8,121 bases of DNA, taken from positions 1 through 8,121 of the forward strand of contig DAOWMC010000036.1 in the NCBI GenBank assembly GCA_030643285.1. The letters run 5' to 3'. Source of the stretch: Methanobacteriota archaeon (GTDB taxonomy: Archaea; Halobacteriota; Syntropharchaeia; DAOWMC01). Positions 1 to 5,246 of the stretch are shown piece after piece. How positions within the stretch are numbered: position 1 is the first letter of the stretch; every line of letters begins with the position of its first letter. A program made the position numbers and the translations under genes. The notes under the pieces were generated by a model, which ran no database searches, was not told where the DNA came from, and saw only the letters and a program-made list of their open reading frames with translations.

Positions 1-84
1 CATCTATTTTATTGAGGTGATGGTTAAAATGGATTTTTATTGCGGTATCTGACAGGAGGCGGGTGGTTGGATCATGAAGGTTAA
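1..84 (+). pseudogene. mcrB: Upstream part of mcrB with broken reading frame (sequencing errors or decay)
   Basis: Frame 2 at 2-49 reads EVMVKMDFYCGI, which fits the McrB segment before the C-terminal domain (methanogen form ADLVERALEDGVI). It stops at TGA 50-52. Frame 1 then reads LTGGGWLDHEG up to the TAA at 82-84. Frame 2 reads NVTKS at about 83-97, and frame 1 resumes with VIKEP at about 100. A good McrB-like protein can therefore be pieced together only with about three one-base indels between 46 and 100. The rest of mcrB and all of mcrG are intact, so base-calling errors near a contig end are likelier than a dead gene, but decay cannot be excluded. Confidence 0.55.
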
Positions 85-612
85 TGTGACAAAGTCAAGG
101 TAATCAAAGAGCCAAAAAACGAATATCCGTTTACGCAACCATCTGGCTATAAGATGTGGGATATGCCGGATTTTCCAATGTGGCATGCTTATGCATGTGC
201 AGGAATCCTTGCTGCTTCAATAATAAATGCCGGTTCGGCAAGGTCAGCTCCTGCTTCTACTTCGGTTATGGCCTATTTTGGGGATATGCTTGCTTACGAA
301 GCGGGTGGACTCCCGGATCCTGATTGTGGTAGAATTATGGGAATGGGGGTTGGTTACCAGTTCTACACCCATGGAATCTATGGCGGTGCCGGGCCTGGTG
401 CGTTTCCGTTGGAACATGTTATTACGAGATCTCACTCGGGATTTGCCACACCTTGTGCTGTTGCGGGAATGTGCCTTGACGCCGGAACACAGATTTTCAA
501 ACCAACGACCACATCGGGTTTGTACTTTTATCTTGCTGATCATTTCCCCATATTCAAAGATCCGTTGAAACAGATAGCAGAAGCAGCTGAAAGTGTAAAG
601 AATGATTTATGA
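85..612 (+). CDS. mcrB: Methyl/alkyl-coenzyme M reductase beta subunit, 3' portion (5' end outside window, frame broken upstream)
   Basis: Beta subunit of the nickel-F430 enzyme that makes or activates alkyl-CoM with coenzyme B in the cytoplasm. The open frame after the TAA at 82-84 encodes the C-terminal part of McrB, ending in the family's usual DPLK...AEAAESVKNDL tail. Counting from the ATG at 154, F70, Y76 and H88 line up with Phe361, Tyr367 and His379 of the Methanothermobacter beta subunit, which line the cavity or bind coenzyme B. Between them the usual GGGGPG is GGAGPG, and the usual NGNH is PLEH. DAGTQ and TSGL motifs follow. The ATG at 154 is only the first ATG in the open part: homology (VIKEP..., like the methanogen VIKVEK) continues upstream, so it is not the true start. 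mcrG follows after 9 bases. The divergence suggests an alkyl-CoM reductase. Family assignment is very sure; substrate is not. Confidence 0.93.
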   Translation, partial: CDKVKVIKEPKNEYPFTQPSGYKMWDMPDFPMWHAYACAGILAASIINAGSARSAPASTSVMAYFGDMLAYEAGGLPDPDCGRIMGMGVGYQFYTHGIYGGAGPGAFPLEHVITRSHSGFATPCAVAGMCLDAGTQIFKPTTTSGLYFYLADHFPIFKDPLKQIAEAAESVKNDL

Positions 613-621
613 GGTGTTTAA

Positions 622-1422
622 ATGGCAGAAGGAAAAAGTAAATACAAACCCCAAATTTATCCGGGATCTGATAGAGTTTCAGATAGAAGAAAAAAGGTAT
701 GTGATAAGTCAAAACGGCTTATAAAATTCAGATCTCTTCCTGATGACAATCTGGTTCTACTTTTGGGGCACAGGCTAACTGGTGAAGCATACGTTAGCGT
801 GCATCCACCTTTGGATGAGATTGTAGAGAAGTTTGACCCGATTAAAGAGATCGTTGAGCCAACACCAGGGGCAAGGGCTGGAGACCGTATCCGTTTCATT
901 CAGTTTGCAGACTCCATTTACTATCCCCCAATGGCTCCGTGGCTCCGTTCAAGGATGTATCTGAGTAGATTCAGGGGAGTTGACACGGTTGTATACTCTG
1001 CGAGAGAGTTACTGGAGATGAGGGAACGTGATCTGGAAGAAGCAAGCAAACAAATAATTGAGACTGAGGTATTCAATCCGGCAAAAACAGCCATTCGAGG
1101 TATAACTGTTCATGGTTCTTCAGTCCGACTGGATGGAGATGGATTGATGTTTGATGCCAGAAGAAGATACAGGATCGATGAAGAGACAGGAGAGGTCATA
1201 TACGTCAAGGATCAGCATGCAGTCGTCTTAGATCTACCTATTTCCGTAGGAAGGCCTTTGACGGAGAGAGAATCCAGAAGAGACGATGTTACCTATCGTT
1301 GGGATGTGGCACCATTTGGTAGTAGGACAGAGGCGATAAGTGTTATCAGTAGATATGCTACCAATAGGATATTGGGTGGATTCAACCCCGAGCTGACAGA
1401 CGAGATGAACGAACTGGATTAA
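622..1422 (+). CDS. mcrG: Methyl/alkyl-coenzyme M reductase gamma subunit (divergent)
   Basis: Gamma subunit of the alpha2beta2gamma2 coenzyme M reductase, 266 residues against about 250 in methanogens, with the extra length mainly at the N-terminus. Family hallmarks in order: IYPG (12-15), LGHR (48-51), VHPPL (60-64), VEPTPGARAGDRIRFIQFADS (78-98), SRFRGVD (115-121), RERDLEE (134-140) and LDGDGLMFD (170-178). Arg128 matches Arg120 of the methanogen subunit, which holds the coenzyme M sulfonate. The preceding positions read YSAR where methanogens and ANME-1 have LSGR, so the cavity residue Leu117 is Tyr125 here. The usual HGHS is HGSS (164-167). The ATG at 622 is preceded by GAGGTG with a 5-base spacer, a clear ribosome binding site, and is co-transcribed with mcrB. 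No mcrA, mcrC or mcrD follows; a terminator overlaps the stop. Family very sure; alkyl rather than methyl substrate is inferred. Confidence 0.96.
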   Translation: MAEGKSKYKPQIYPGSDRVSDRRKKVCDKSKRLIKFRSLPDDNLVLLLGHRLTGEAYVSVHPPLDEIVEKFDPIKEIVEPTPGARAGDRIRFIQFADSIYYPPMAPWLRSRMYLSRFRGVDTVVYSARELLEMRERDLEEASKQIIETEVFNPAKTAIRGITVHGSSVRLDGDGLMFDARRRYRIDEETGEVIYVKDQHAVVLDLPISVGRPLTERESRRDDVTYRWDVAPFGSRTEAISVISRYATNRILGGFNPELTDEMNELD

Positions 1423-1445
1423 AGGGCAAATAAACCCTTTTTTTT
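1421..1445 (+). terminator. Hairpin and T-run terminator of mcrBG
   Basis: AAAGGG (1421-1426) pairs with CCCTTT (1435-1440) across an 8-base loop and runs directly into a T-rich tract to about 1450. It begins at the mcrG stop codon, so the transcript very probably ends here, and no alpha-subunit gene is co-transcribed downstream. Confidence 0.7.
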
Positions 1446-1484
1446 ATTTTTATATTTCCCGAAATATTTACGGCAGGGAGTATG

Positions 1485-1519
1485 AGCCAGTGGAGATATT
1501 CTGCTGGCTTGTTTTTTTT
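1485..1519 (+). terminator. Second terminator-like hairpin downstream of mcrG
   Basis: AGCCAG (1485-1490) pairs with CTGGCT (1504-1509). The stem extends inward to 9 bp with two G-T pairs and a G-C, leaving a 7-base loop. Eight T residues follow at 1512-1519. It could be a back-up terminator for mcrBG or the end of a short RNA; no promoter between the two hairpins is convincing. Confidence 0.5.
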
Positions 1520-1613
1520 AGTTTTTTAACGTTACACCCTTTCCAAACCTATGTGCGACATTCGCTTTTGCCAAGTCCCACCATCTGATATACTCTTTTG
1601 TATTGTAAACCTT
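1518..1613 (-). pseudogene. Possible 31-codon tail of a decayed unknown gene
   Basis: The minus strand has an open stretch of 31 codons between a TAA at 1614-1616 and a TAA at 1518-1520. It contains the protein-like run EYIRWWDLAKANVAHRFG and ends GVTLKN. It has no start codon, and its upstream end falls inside an inverted repeat. I do not recognise the family. The composition looks like the C-terminus of a real protein, possibly of a mobile element, but chance cannot be ruled out. Confidence 0.25.
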
Positions 1614-1629
1614 TTAGCAAAAGGTTTAC
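1605..1629. repeat. Perfect 11-bp inverted repeat with 3-base loop
   Basis: GTAAACCTTTT (1605-1615) and AAAAGGTTTAC (1619-1629) are exact reverse complements around AGC. A flanking pair, CCAAGT (1571-1576) with ACTTGG (1628-1633), could form an alternative or outer stem, competing for two bases. No T-run follows on the plus strand. It may be a structured RNA, a protein-binding site or a mobile-element scar. Confidence 0.6.
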
Positions 1630-1672
1630 TTGGGAGGATCTGTGGTTTTTTAACCAGCTTTACAACTGAAAG

Positions 1673-1680
1673 TTTTTAAT
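1673..1680 (+). promoter_or_regulatory. TATA-like box for srp19 (leaderless start)
   Basis: TTTTTAAT lies with its centre about 28 bases before the ATG at 1705, preceded by a purine-containing stretch (ACTGAAAG) at the BRE position. There is no ribosome binding site before the ATG. The spacing predicts transcription starting at or just before the start codon, so a leaderless mRNA. Confidence 0.5.
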
Positions 1681-1704
1681 GTCACAGGACAAATATGGAT
1701 CGCT

Positions 1705-1998
1705 ATGGTAAGAAAAAAAGGAAAAATGATAATCTGGCCACCAAACATCGATCAATCAAAATCAAGAAGAAACGGAAGAATTGTGCCAAAACGTGCCTCT
1801 GTTAAAAATCCCAAATTATCAGAAATTGCGGATGTTGCACAGAAGTTGGGTTTAAATCCAGAGGTTGAATCGGATAAGTCTTATCCTAAGTCCTGGTGGG
1901 AGCATAGCGGTAGGATAATAATAGCCAAAGAAACCAAAAAATCTGAAGTTGCAAAACAGATAGCAAAAGAAATTAAGGAATTGAGAGGTCATAGTTGA
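1705..1998 (+). CDS. srp19: Signal recognition particle 19 kDa protein (SRP19)
   Basis: 97 residues, normal for archaeal SRP19. The protein binds the 7S (SRP) RNA tips of helices 6 and 8 and helps SRP54 assemble for co-translational targeting to the membrane. Hallmarks: MIIWPPNID (8-16), SRRNGRIVPK (20-29), VKNPKLSEI (33-41), YPKSWWEHSGRIII (60-73), and a basic C-terminal helix. The ATG at 1705 is chosen because a TATA-like box sits at the leaderless distance; the ATG at 1726, giving MIIWPP, matches the start of many homologues and remains possible. It stands alone: no plausible partner precedes it, and the next gene is convergent. Housekeeping gene, and a strong archaeal marker. Confidence 0.95.
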   Translation: MVRKKGKMIIWPPNIDQSKSRRNGRIVPKRASVKNPKLSEIADVAQKLGLNPEVESDKSYPKSWWEHSGRIIIAKETKKSEVAKQIAKEIKELRGHS

Positions 1999-2131
1999 TG
2001 TTTCATATCTGTATCTGCAATGTCGTCCCTGATCGAGTTCCGGTATCCTTGTCGTGGTTATTATTCAAGCCGTGAGGTCAAAGTAGGGATCCCCATACGC
2101 AAAGTTTTGTTATTATGATAGAATCTAAATA

Positions 2132-2167
2132 TTTGTATAGCTTATGTAAAAAAACTACATATACAAA
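2132..2167. repeat. Inverted repeat TTTGTATA/TATACAAA with inner stem
   Basis: TTTGTATA (2132-2139) is the reverse complement of TATACAAA (2160-2167). Inside it ATGTA (2144-2148) can pair with TACAT (2156-2160) around AAAAAAC. Its 3' arm overlaps the 5' arm of the next hairpin, so the two cannot form together. Confidence 0.55.
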
Positions 2168-2188
2168 GCTTTTAAAAAAAAGCTTTGT
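2163..2188. repeat. Perfect 11-bp hairpin with AAAA loop
   Basis: ACAAAGCTTTT (2163-2173) and AAAAGCTTTGT (2178-2188) are exact reverse complements with a four-A loop. Read on the minus strand the hairpin has an internal T8 run and is followed within about 10 bases by a T7 run (2148-2154). It could therefore act as a terminator for the leu-type operon running leftwards. Confidence 0.55.
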
Positions 2189-2198
2189 CTGTGTAATC

Positions 2199-2248
2199 TT
2201 GTGGATATAGGGGGGGATATAAACAAATACAAAAAATATTATCCACAA
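2199..2248. repeat. 9-bp inverted repeat flanking a G-run
   Basis: TTGTGGATA (2199-2207) is matched by TATCCACAA (2240-2248), 32 bases apart, enclosing GGGGGGG (2210-2216) and an A-rich stretch. Function unknown. Confidence 0.4.
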
Positions 2249-2312
2249 AACACTTAAACAAGGTCCCCACCCCGAGTCAAACATGGATGCCCCCTTTTAA
2301 AATGGAACCACT

Positions 2313-2332
2313 ATGATGGGTTGCCCAATCAT
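2313..2332 (-). terminator. Hairpin next to the leuD stop, possible weak terminator
   Basis: ATGATGGG (2313-2320) pairs with CCCA-A-TCAT (2324-2332, one bulged base) around a 3-base loop, directly after the leuD stop. On the minus strand a short T4 run follows near 2296-2300. It resembles a terminator but is weak; the hairpin at 2163-2188 may be the more effective one. Confidence 0.35.
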
Positions 2333-2836
2333 CTACTTCTTCTTTGCTGCCGCCTTAAATTCCTTTTTAAGTAGCTTAATCTGCCCGCCTCCTTTTATAA
2401 TATTCAAAAGCATTGGTGGCAATTTTTTTCCCTGAATCGTTTTACCAGTCGTCAAGTTCTTCACAGTTGCCTCTTCAAGGTCAACTTCCATCTGCTGTCC
2501 CTTTTCAAAGGCCTTGCTAACCTCCGGGCACTCTAGTATCGGAAGTCCAATTGCAACCGAATTTCTGTAAAAGATGCGACCAAACGACTCTGCAACGATT
2601 ACACCAACTTTTAGCGGTGGAAAAACATCGGGTGCTGTTTCCCTGCTTGAGCCGCAACCAAAGTTCTTTCCCGCAACGATCACATCGCCTGGTTGGACTT
2701 CCTTTGGAAAGGTTTTATCAAATGTCTCCAATATATGATTTCTTAGTTCACCTGGCTTATCAAAATATTTTGCAGGTGTTATTGCGTCTGTATCCACATT
2801 ATCTGGAAATACCCAAACTCTACCACTTATTTTCAT
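2333..2836 (-). CDS. leuD: Isopropylmalate/homoaconitate-type hydro-lyase, small subunit
   Basis: Swivel (domain 4) subunit of an aconitase-family enzyme. With the large subunit it moves the hydroxyl group of 2-isopropylmalate, or of homocitrate and its longer homologues in coenzyme B synthesis. At 167 residues it matches archaeal LeuD/HacB. It shows DNVDTDAITP (12-21), the active-site run NFGCGSSRE (58-66) and AIGLPILECPE (95-105). After SRE the usual H or Q is T. The substrate-specificity loop reads KYFDK (23-27); as I recall, methanogen homoaconitase has YLRT and isopropylmalate isomerase YLVY, so this loop predicts neither. The ATG at 2836 overlaps the leuC stop by one base (TAATG) and follows AGGTGG, so translation is probably coupled. 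It is the last gene of the operon. Family very sure; substrate unsettled. Confidence 0.93.
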   Translation of the reverse strand: MKISGRVWVFPDNVDTDAITPAKYFDKPGELRNHILETFDKTFPKEVQPGDVIVAGKNFGCGSSRETAPDVFPPLKVGVIVAESFGRIFYRNSVAIGLPILECPEVSKAFEKGQQMEVDLEEATVKNLTTGKTIQGKKLPPMLLNIIKGGGQIKLLKKEFKAAAKKK

Positions 2837-4098
2837 TATTCCACCTTCCTTGGGTCTGTAATTACACCATTAATTGCAGATGCAGCAACTGTTGCTGGTG
2901 ATGCAAGGTATATTCCGGAGGCATCAGATCCCATCCTTCCCCTGAAATTTCTATTTGACGAGGAGATACAGTTTTCTTTGGGTGCCAGTAGGCCCATATG
3001 CGCACCAAAGCAAGGGCCACAGGAACAGTTACATATCATTGCCTCAGCATCGATTAGCTTTTCTAATATTCCTTCTTTCATGGCGTCTTTATAGACCTCC
3101 CATGATGCTGGTATTACGATCATTCTACAGTCTTTATGAATCTTTTTGCCGTCAAGAATCTCGGCTGCTATCCTCAGATCTTCAAGCCTCCCGTTTGTAC
3201 AACTTCCGATAAATGCCTGATCGACCTTTGTTCCTTCAATTTCAGAAATCGGTTTTACATTATCAACCGTATGTGGGCAGGCGACCTGGGGTTCCATATC
3301 TGTGACATCTATATCATACACCGTCTCATATTTTGCATCTTCATCAGGGAAAACAAGGTTTAGTGGCTCGTTAGTTCTACCTTTCAAAAAGTCTGTGATC
3401 TTGTTATCGGGTGGCCCAAACGCGAATTTTCCTCCAATTTCAAGTCCCATGTTACTCATCGTCATACGCGAGGCCATGGTCATATCATCCATCACCTTTC
3501 CCGTGTATTCTATGGATTTATACGTGGCCACATCCGCCCCATACTTTCCTGCAATGTATAAGATTATATCCTTTGACATCAACCGGTCTTCTAACTTTCC
3601 TTCAATATTGAACCCGATGCTTTGCGGTACCTGGAACCATAGTTCGCCCTTTGAAAATACAACGGTCATATCCGTATTTCCAATCCCTGCACTTGCCGCG
3701 TTGAAGGCTCCATAGGTTGTTGTGTGTGAATCCGTGCCCACGATAAGCATTCCTGGCCTTACATGACCCCGTTCAGGTAATACCTGATGGCAAATACCTG
3801 CCTTGACATCATAGAAATATTTTATCCCATAATCTTTTGCAAACTTACGGATCATCGTGTGAATTGTTGCCCACTGCACATTTGGTGCGGGAACATAATG
3901 ATCCTCCAACATAACGATCTTTTCAGGGTCCCAAACCTTCTTAAATCGCTTGGGGAAACCCATATATGCTGCTGCAACTGCCGCAGTTGCAATGTGAGTC
4001 ATGGCAAGATCAATCTTTGCAGTAATAAACTCCCCTGGAGTTACTTCCTCTTTTCCTGACGCTCTTGCCAATATTTTTTCAGCTATTGTCATACTCAT
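2836..4098 (-). CDS. leuC: Isopropylmalate/homoaconitate-type hydro-lyase, large [4Fe-4S] subunit
   Basis: Catalytic subunit binding the labile [4Fe-4S] cluster, partner of the small subunit encoded just downstream. From the ATG at 4098 it has 420 residues, typical of archaeal LeuC/HacA. It shows GICHQVLPERG, GTDSHTTTYGAF, the cluster ligands C300 (GSCTNGR) and C360/C363 (CGPC), and SSNRNFRGRMG followed by YLASPATVAASAI. Two further cysteines, C356 and C358, sit just before the CGPC pair (CNCSCGPC), where homologues have a PG-type turn. The MTMSNMGLEIGGKFAFGPPD segment also departs from the usual MTISNMAIE-GAK pattern. A GTG at 4107 would add three residues but lies inside the AGGTGAT ribosome binding site, so ATG 4098 is preferred; ATG 4092 is also possible. 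It lies 29 bases after the dehydrogenase gene. Confidence 0.93.
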   Translation of the reverse strand: MSMTIAEKILARASGKEEVTPGEFITAKIDLAMTHIATAAVAAAYMGFPKRFKKVWDPEKIVMLEDHYVPAPNVQWATIHTMIRKFAKDYGIKYFYDVKAGICHQVLPERGHVRPGMLIVGTDSHTTTYGAFNAASAGIGNTDMTVVFSKGELWFQVPQSIGFNIEGKLEDRLMSKDIILYIAGKYGADVATYKSIEYTGKVMDDMTMASRMTMSNMGLEIGGKFAFGPPDNKITDFLKGRTNEPLNLVFPDEDAKYETVYDIDVTDMEPQVACPHTVDNVKPISEIEGTKVDQAFIGSCTNGRLEDLRIAAEILDGKKIHKDCRMIVIPASWEVYKDAMKEGILEKLIDAEAMICNCSCGPCFGAHMGLLAPKENCISSSNRNFRGRMGSDASGIYLASPATVAASAINGVITDPRKVE

Positions 4099-4102
4099 TT
4101 TA

Positions 4103-4109
4103 ATCACCT
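4103..4109 (-). promoter_or_regulatory. Ribosome binding site that fixes the leuC start
   Basis: AGGTGAT on the minus strand complements the 3' end of 16S rRNA. The spacer from AGGTG to the ATG at 4098 is 6 bases, almost the same as the 5-base spacer at mcrG. The GTG that would give the longest frame lies inside this site. Confidence 0.6.
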
Positions 4110-4127
4110 AAGCTTATAACCCAAAAT

Positions 4128-5243
4128 CTACATCCGTTTAAAAATCTCTTCGGCAACCCTCTTTGTCCCTGCAAACTTGTTTTGCTCCCTGTATGAATCC
4201 GGAACCAAGTCCCTTGGAAGTGAGGCCCAGTTCTTTTCCACATCTTTTGCCTCGGAAACCAGGCTCGCCACTCCGTCTTCAAGGCTTTTGGCCTCTTTTT
4301 CAAATCCCAGGTAATCCAACATAATCTGAGCTGAAAGAATGGTTGCAATTGGATTTGCCACACCCAAACCTGCATATTTTGGTGCAGAACCATGAATTGG
4401 CTCAAAATATGGTGTTTTAGGCCCAAACAATCCAGATGCAGCCATACCAAGCCCACCAACAAGTTCCGCCGTCATATCAGAGAGAATGTCCCCCATCATG
4501 TTCGGTATAACAATCACATCAAAATCAGTTGGATATCTCAGTAACCTTCTTGCCATGTCATCCACATAATAATCATCCACAATAAGTTCCGAAAATTCAT
4601 CTTTAGCCAACTTGTATATCGTATCTTTGAACAACCCATCCTGCAATTTAAGGACATTTGACTTATGGACAATTGTAAGCTTTCCCGGCCCACCTCTGCT
4701 CTTTCGCTTCATTGCTAATTCACAGGCGAATCTTCCAACCCGCATCGATTCCCGCTCAGATATGATCCTTGTTCCATAAACAGCTTTTTCTCCATATCCC
4801 TCGAAATCCTTCTTATTCATCAGGCCTTTTTTATGCAACTTTGCAATTTTTCCCTCTTTCCCTATACACGAATACATCCCTTCAAGATTTTCTCTAACAA
4901 AGACAAAATCTATACCTTCAGGTTCTTTGATTGGTGTAGGAGCCCCATCATAATATTTAACCGGCCTGACATTTGCAAAATTATCCAAACCCCATCTAAG
5001 GTAAGCAAGGACCATCGTTGACGTGTCTCCAACGGCCCCAAAAAGGATGGCATCGCTATTATCTATCAGTTCCCTGCTCTCTTTTGGGAATGCCGTGTTA
5101 TACACTTTTATTGCTTCTTCGCCAATAAGTCCTTTTTTAATCTCCAAACCGGATATATCCATCTCTTTTAAAAGCCATACCGTAGCATCAATAACTTCCG
5201 GGCCAATTCCATCGCCACCAAGTGCGACTACCTGTTTGGGCAT
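4128..5243 (-). CDS. Isopropylmalate/homoisocitrate-type beta-decarboxylating dehydrogenase, possibly NADP-linked
   Basis: Third step of 2-oxoacid elongation: oxidation and decarboxylation of a 3-substituted malate. 371 residues, full length for the LeuB/AksF/isocitrate dehydrogenase family. Visible: GGDGIGPEV (9-17), substrate arginines R83 (YLRWGLD), R93 (NVRPV) and R117 (VRENLEG), catalytic K194 (VHKSNV), metal-binding D228, D252 and D256 (GDILSD), and the nucleotide loop EPIHGSAPKYAG (281-292). K289-Y290 replaces the Asp-Ile pair of NAD enzymes and matches Lys344-Tyr345 of E. coli isocitrate dehydrogenase, which bind the NADP phosphate. A80, three before R83, corresponds to Arg85 of Thermus homoisocitrate dehydrogenase and a Leu of isopropylmalate dehydrogenase, so the substrate pocket looks unusual. 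The ATG is 3 bases after the synthase stop, with GGAGGGG upstream. Exact substrate unknown. Confidence 0.92.
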   Translation of the reverse strand: MPKQVVALGGDGIGPEVIDATVWLLKEMDISGLEIKKGLIGEEAIKVYNTAFPKESRELIDNSDAILFGAVGDTSTMVLAYLRWGLDNFANVRPVKYYDGAPTPIKEPEGIDFVFVRENLEGMYSCIGKEGKIAKLHKKGLMNKKDFEGYGEKAVYGTRIISERESMRVGRFACELAMKRKSRGGPGKLTIVHKSNVLKLQDGLFKDTIYKLAKDEFSELIVDDYYVDDMARRLLRYPTDFDVIVIPNMMGDILSDMTAELVGGLGMAASGLFGPKTPYFEPIHGSAPKYAGLGVANPIATILSAQIMLDYLGFEKEAKSLEDGVASLVSEAKDVEKNWASLPRDLVPDSYREQNKFAGTKRVAEEIFKRM

Positions 5244-5246
5244 GAC

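Larger units (their letters stand above)
1423..1704. other. Intergenic region between mcrG and srp19
   Basis: No intact gene is visible in this 282-base gap. It holds the two terminator-like hairpins, the 11-bp inverted repeat, the possible gene tail on the minus strand, a small hairpin TGGTT-TTTT-AACCA (1643-1656), and the srp19 promoter. No tRNA cloverleaf was found. Confidence 0.6.
1999..2332. other. Convergent intergenic region, rich in inverted repeats
   Basis: This gap lies between the 3' ends of srp19 and leuD. I see no credible gene. 2000-2100 is more GC-balanced than the rest and holds only short frames. 2130-2260 is very AT-rich and packed with inverted repeats, including two hairpins that share bases and a 9-bp repeat flanking a run of seven G. 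A small hairpin abuts the leuD stop. Much of this could serve as bidirectional terminator sequence. Confidence 0.6.

Noticed and set aside
244..543. 99-residue minus-strand frame inside mcrB
   Set aside because: Antisense to clear McrB coding sequence, rich in Arg/Ser with no family features.
1998..2075. 25-codon frame whose ATG overlaps the srp19 stop (TGATG)
   Set aside because: Too short, no recognisable family, no other coding sign; the overlap alone is easily chance.
2024..2092. tRNA-like segment with GTCCCT/AGGGAT ends about 66 bases apart
   Set aside because: No D-arm, anticodon arm or TTC-containing T-arm can be drawn on either strand.
2239..2247. TTATCCACA, identical to the bacterial DnaA box, with a near copy inverted at 2200-2208
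   Set aside because: Archaea lack DnaA, and no Orc1/Cdc6 gene or origin-recognition repeat cluster is present; chance within an AT-rich repeat is likelier.
2078..2284. 68-residue hydrophobic frame on the minus strand
   Set aside because: It spans the hairpins and homopolymer runs of the intergenic region; its hydrophobic look follows from AT-rich DNA, and no ribosome binding site or promoter supports it.
4107..4107. GTG start for the large hydro-lyase subunit
   Set aside because: The GTG is part of the AGGTGAT ribosome binding site; the ATG at 4098 has standard spacing from it.
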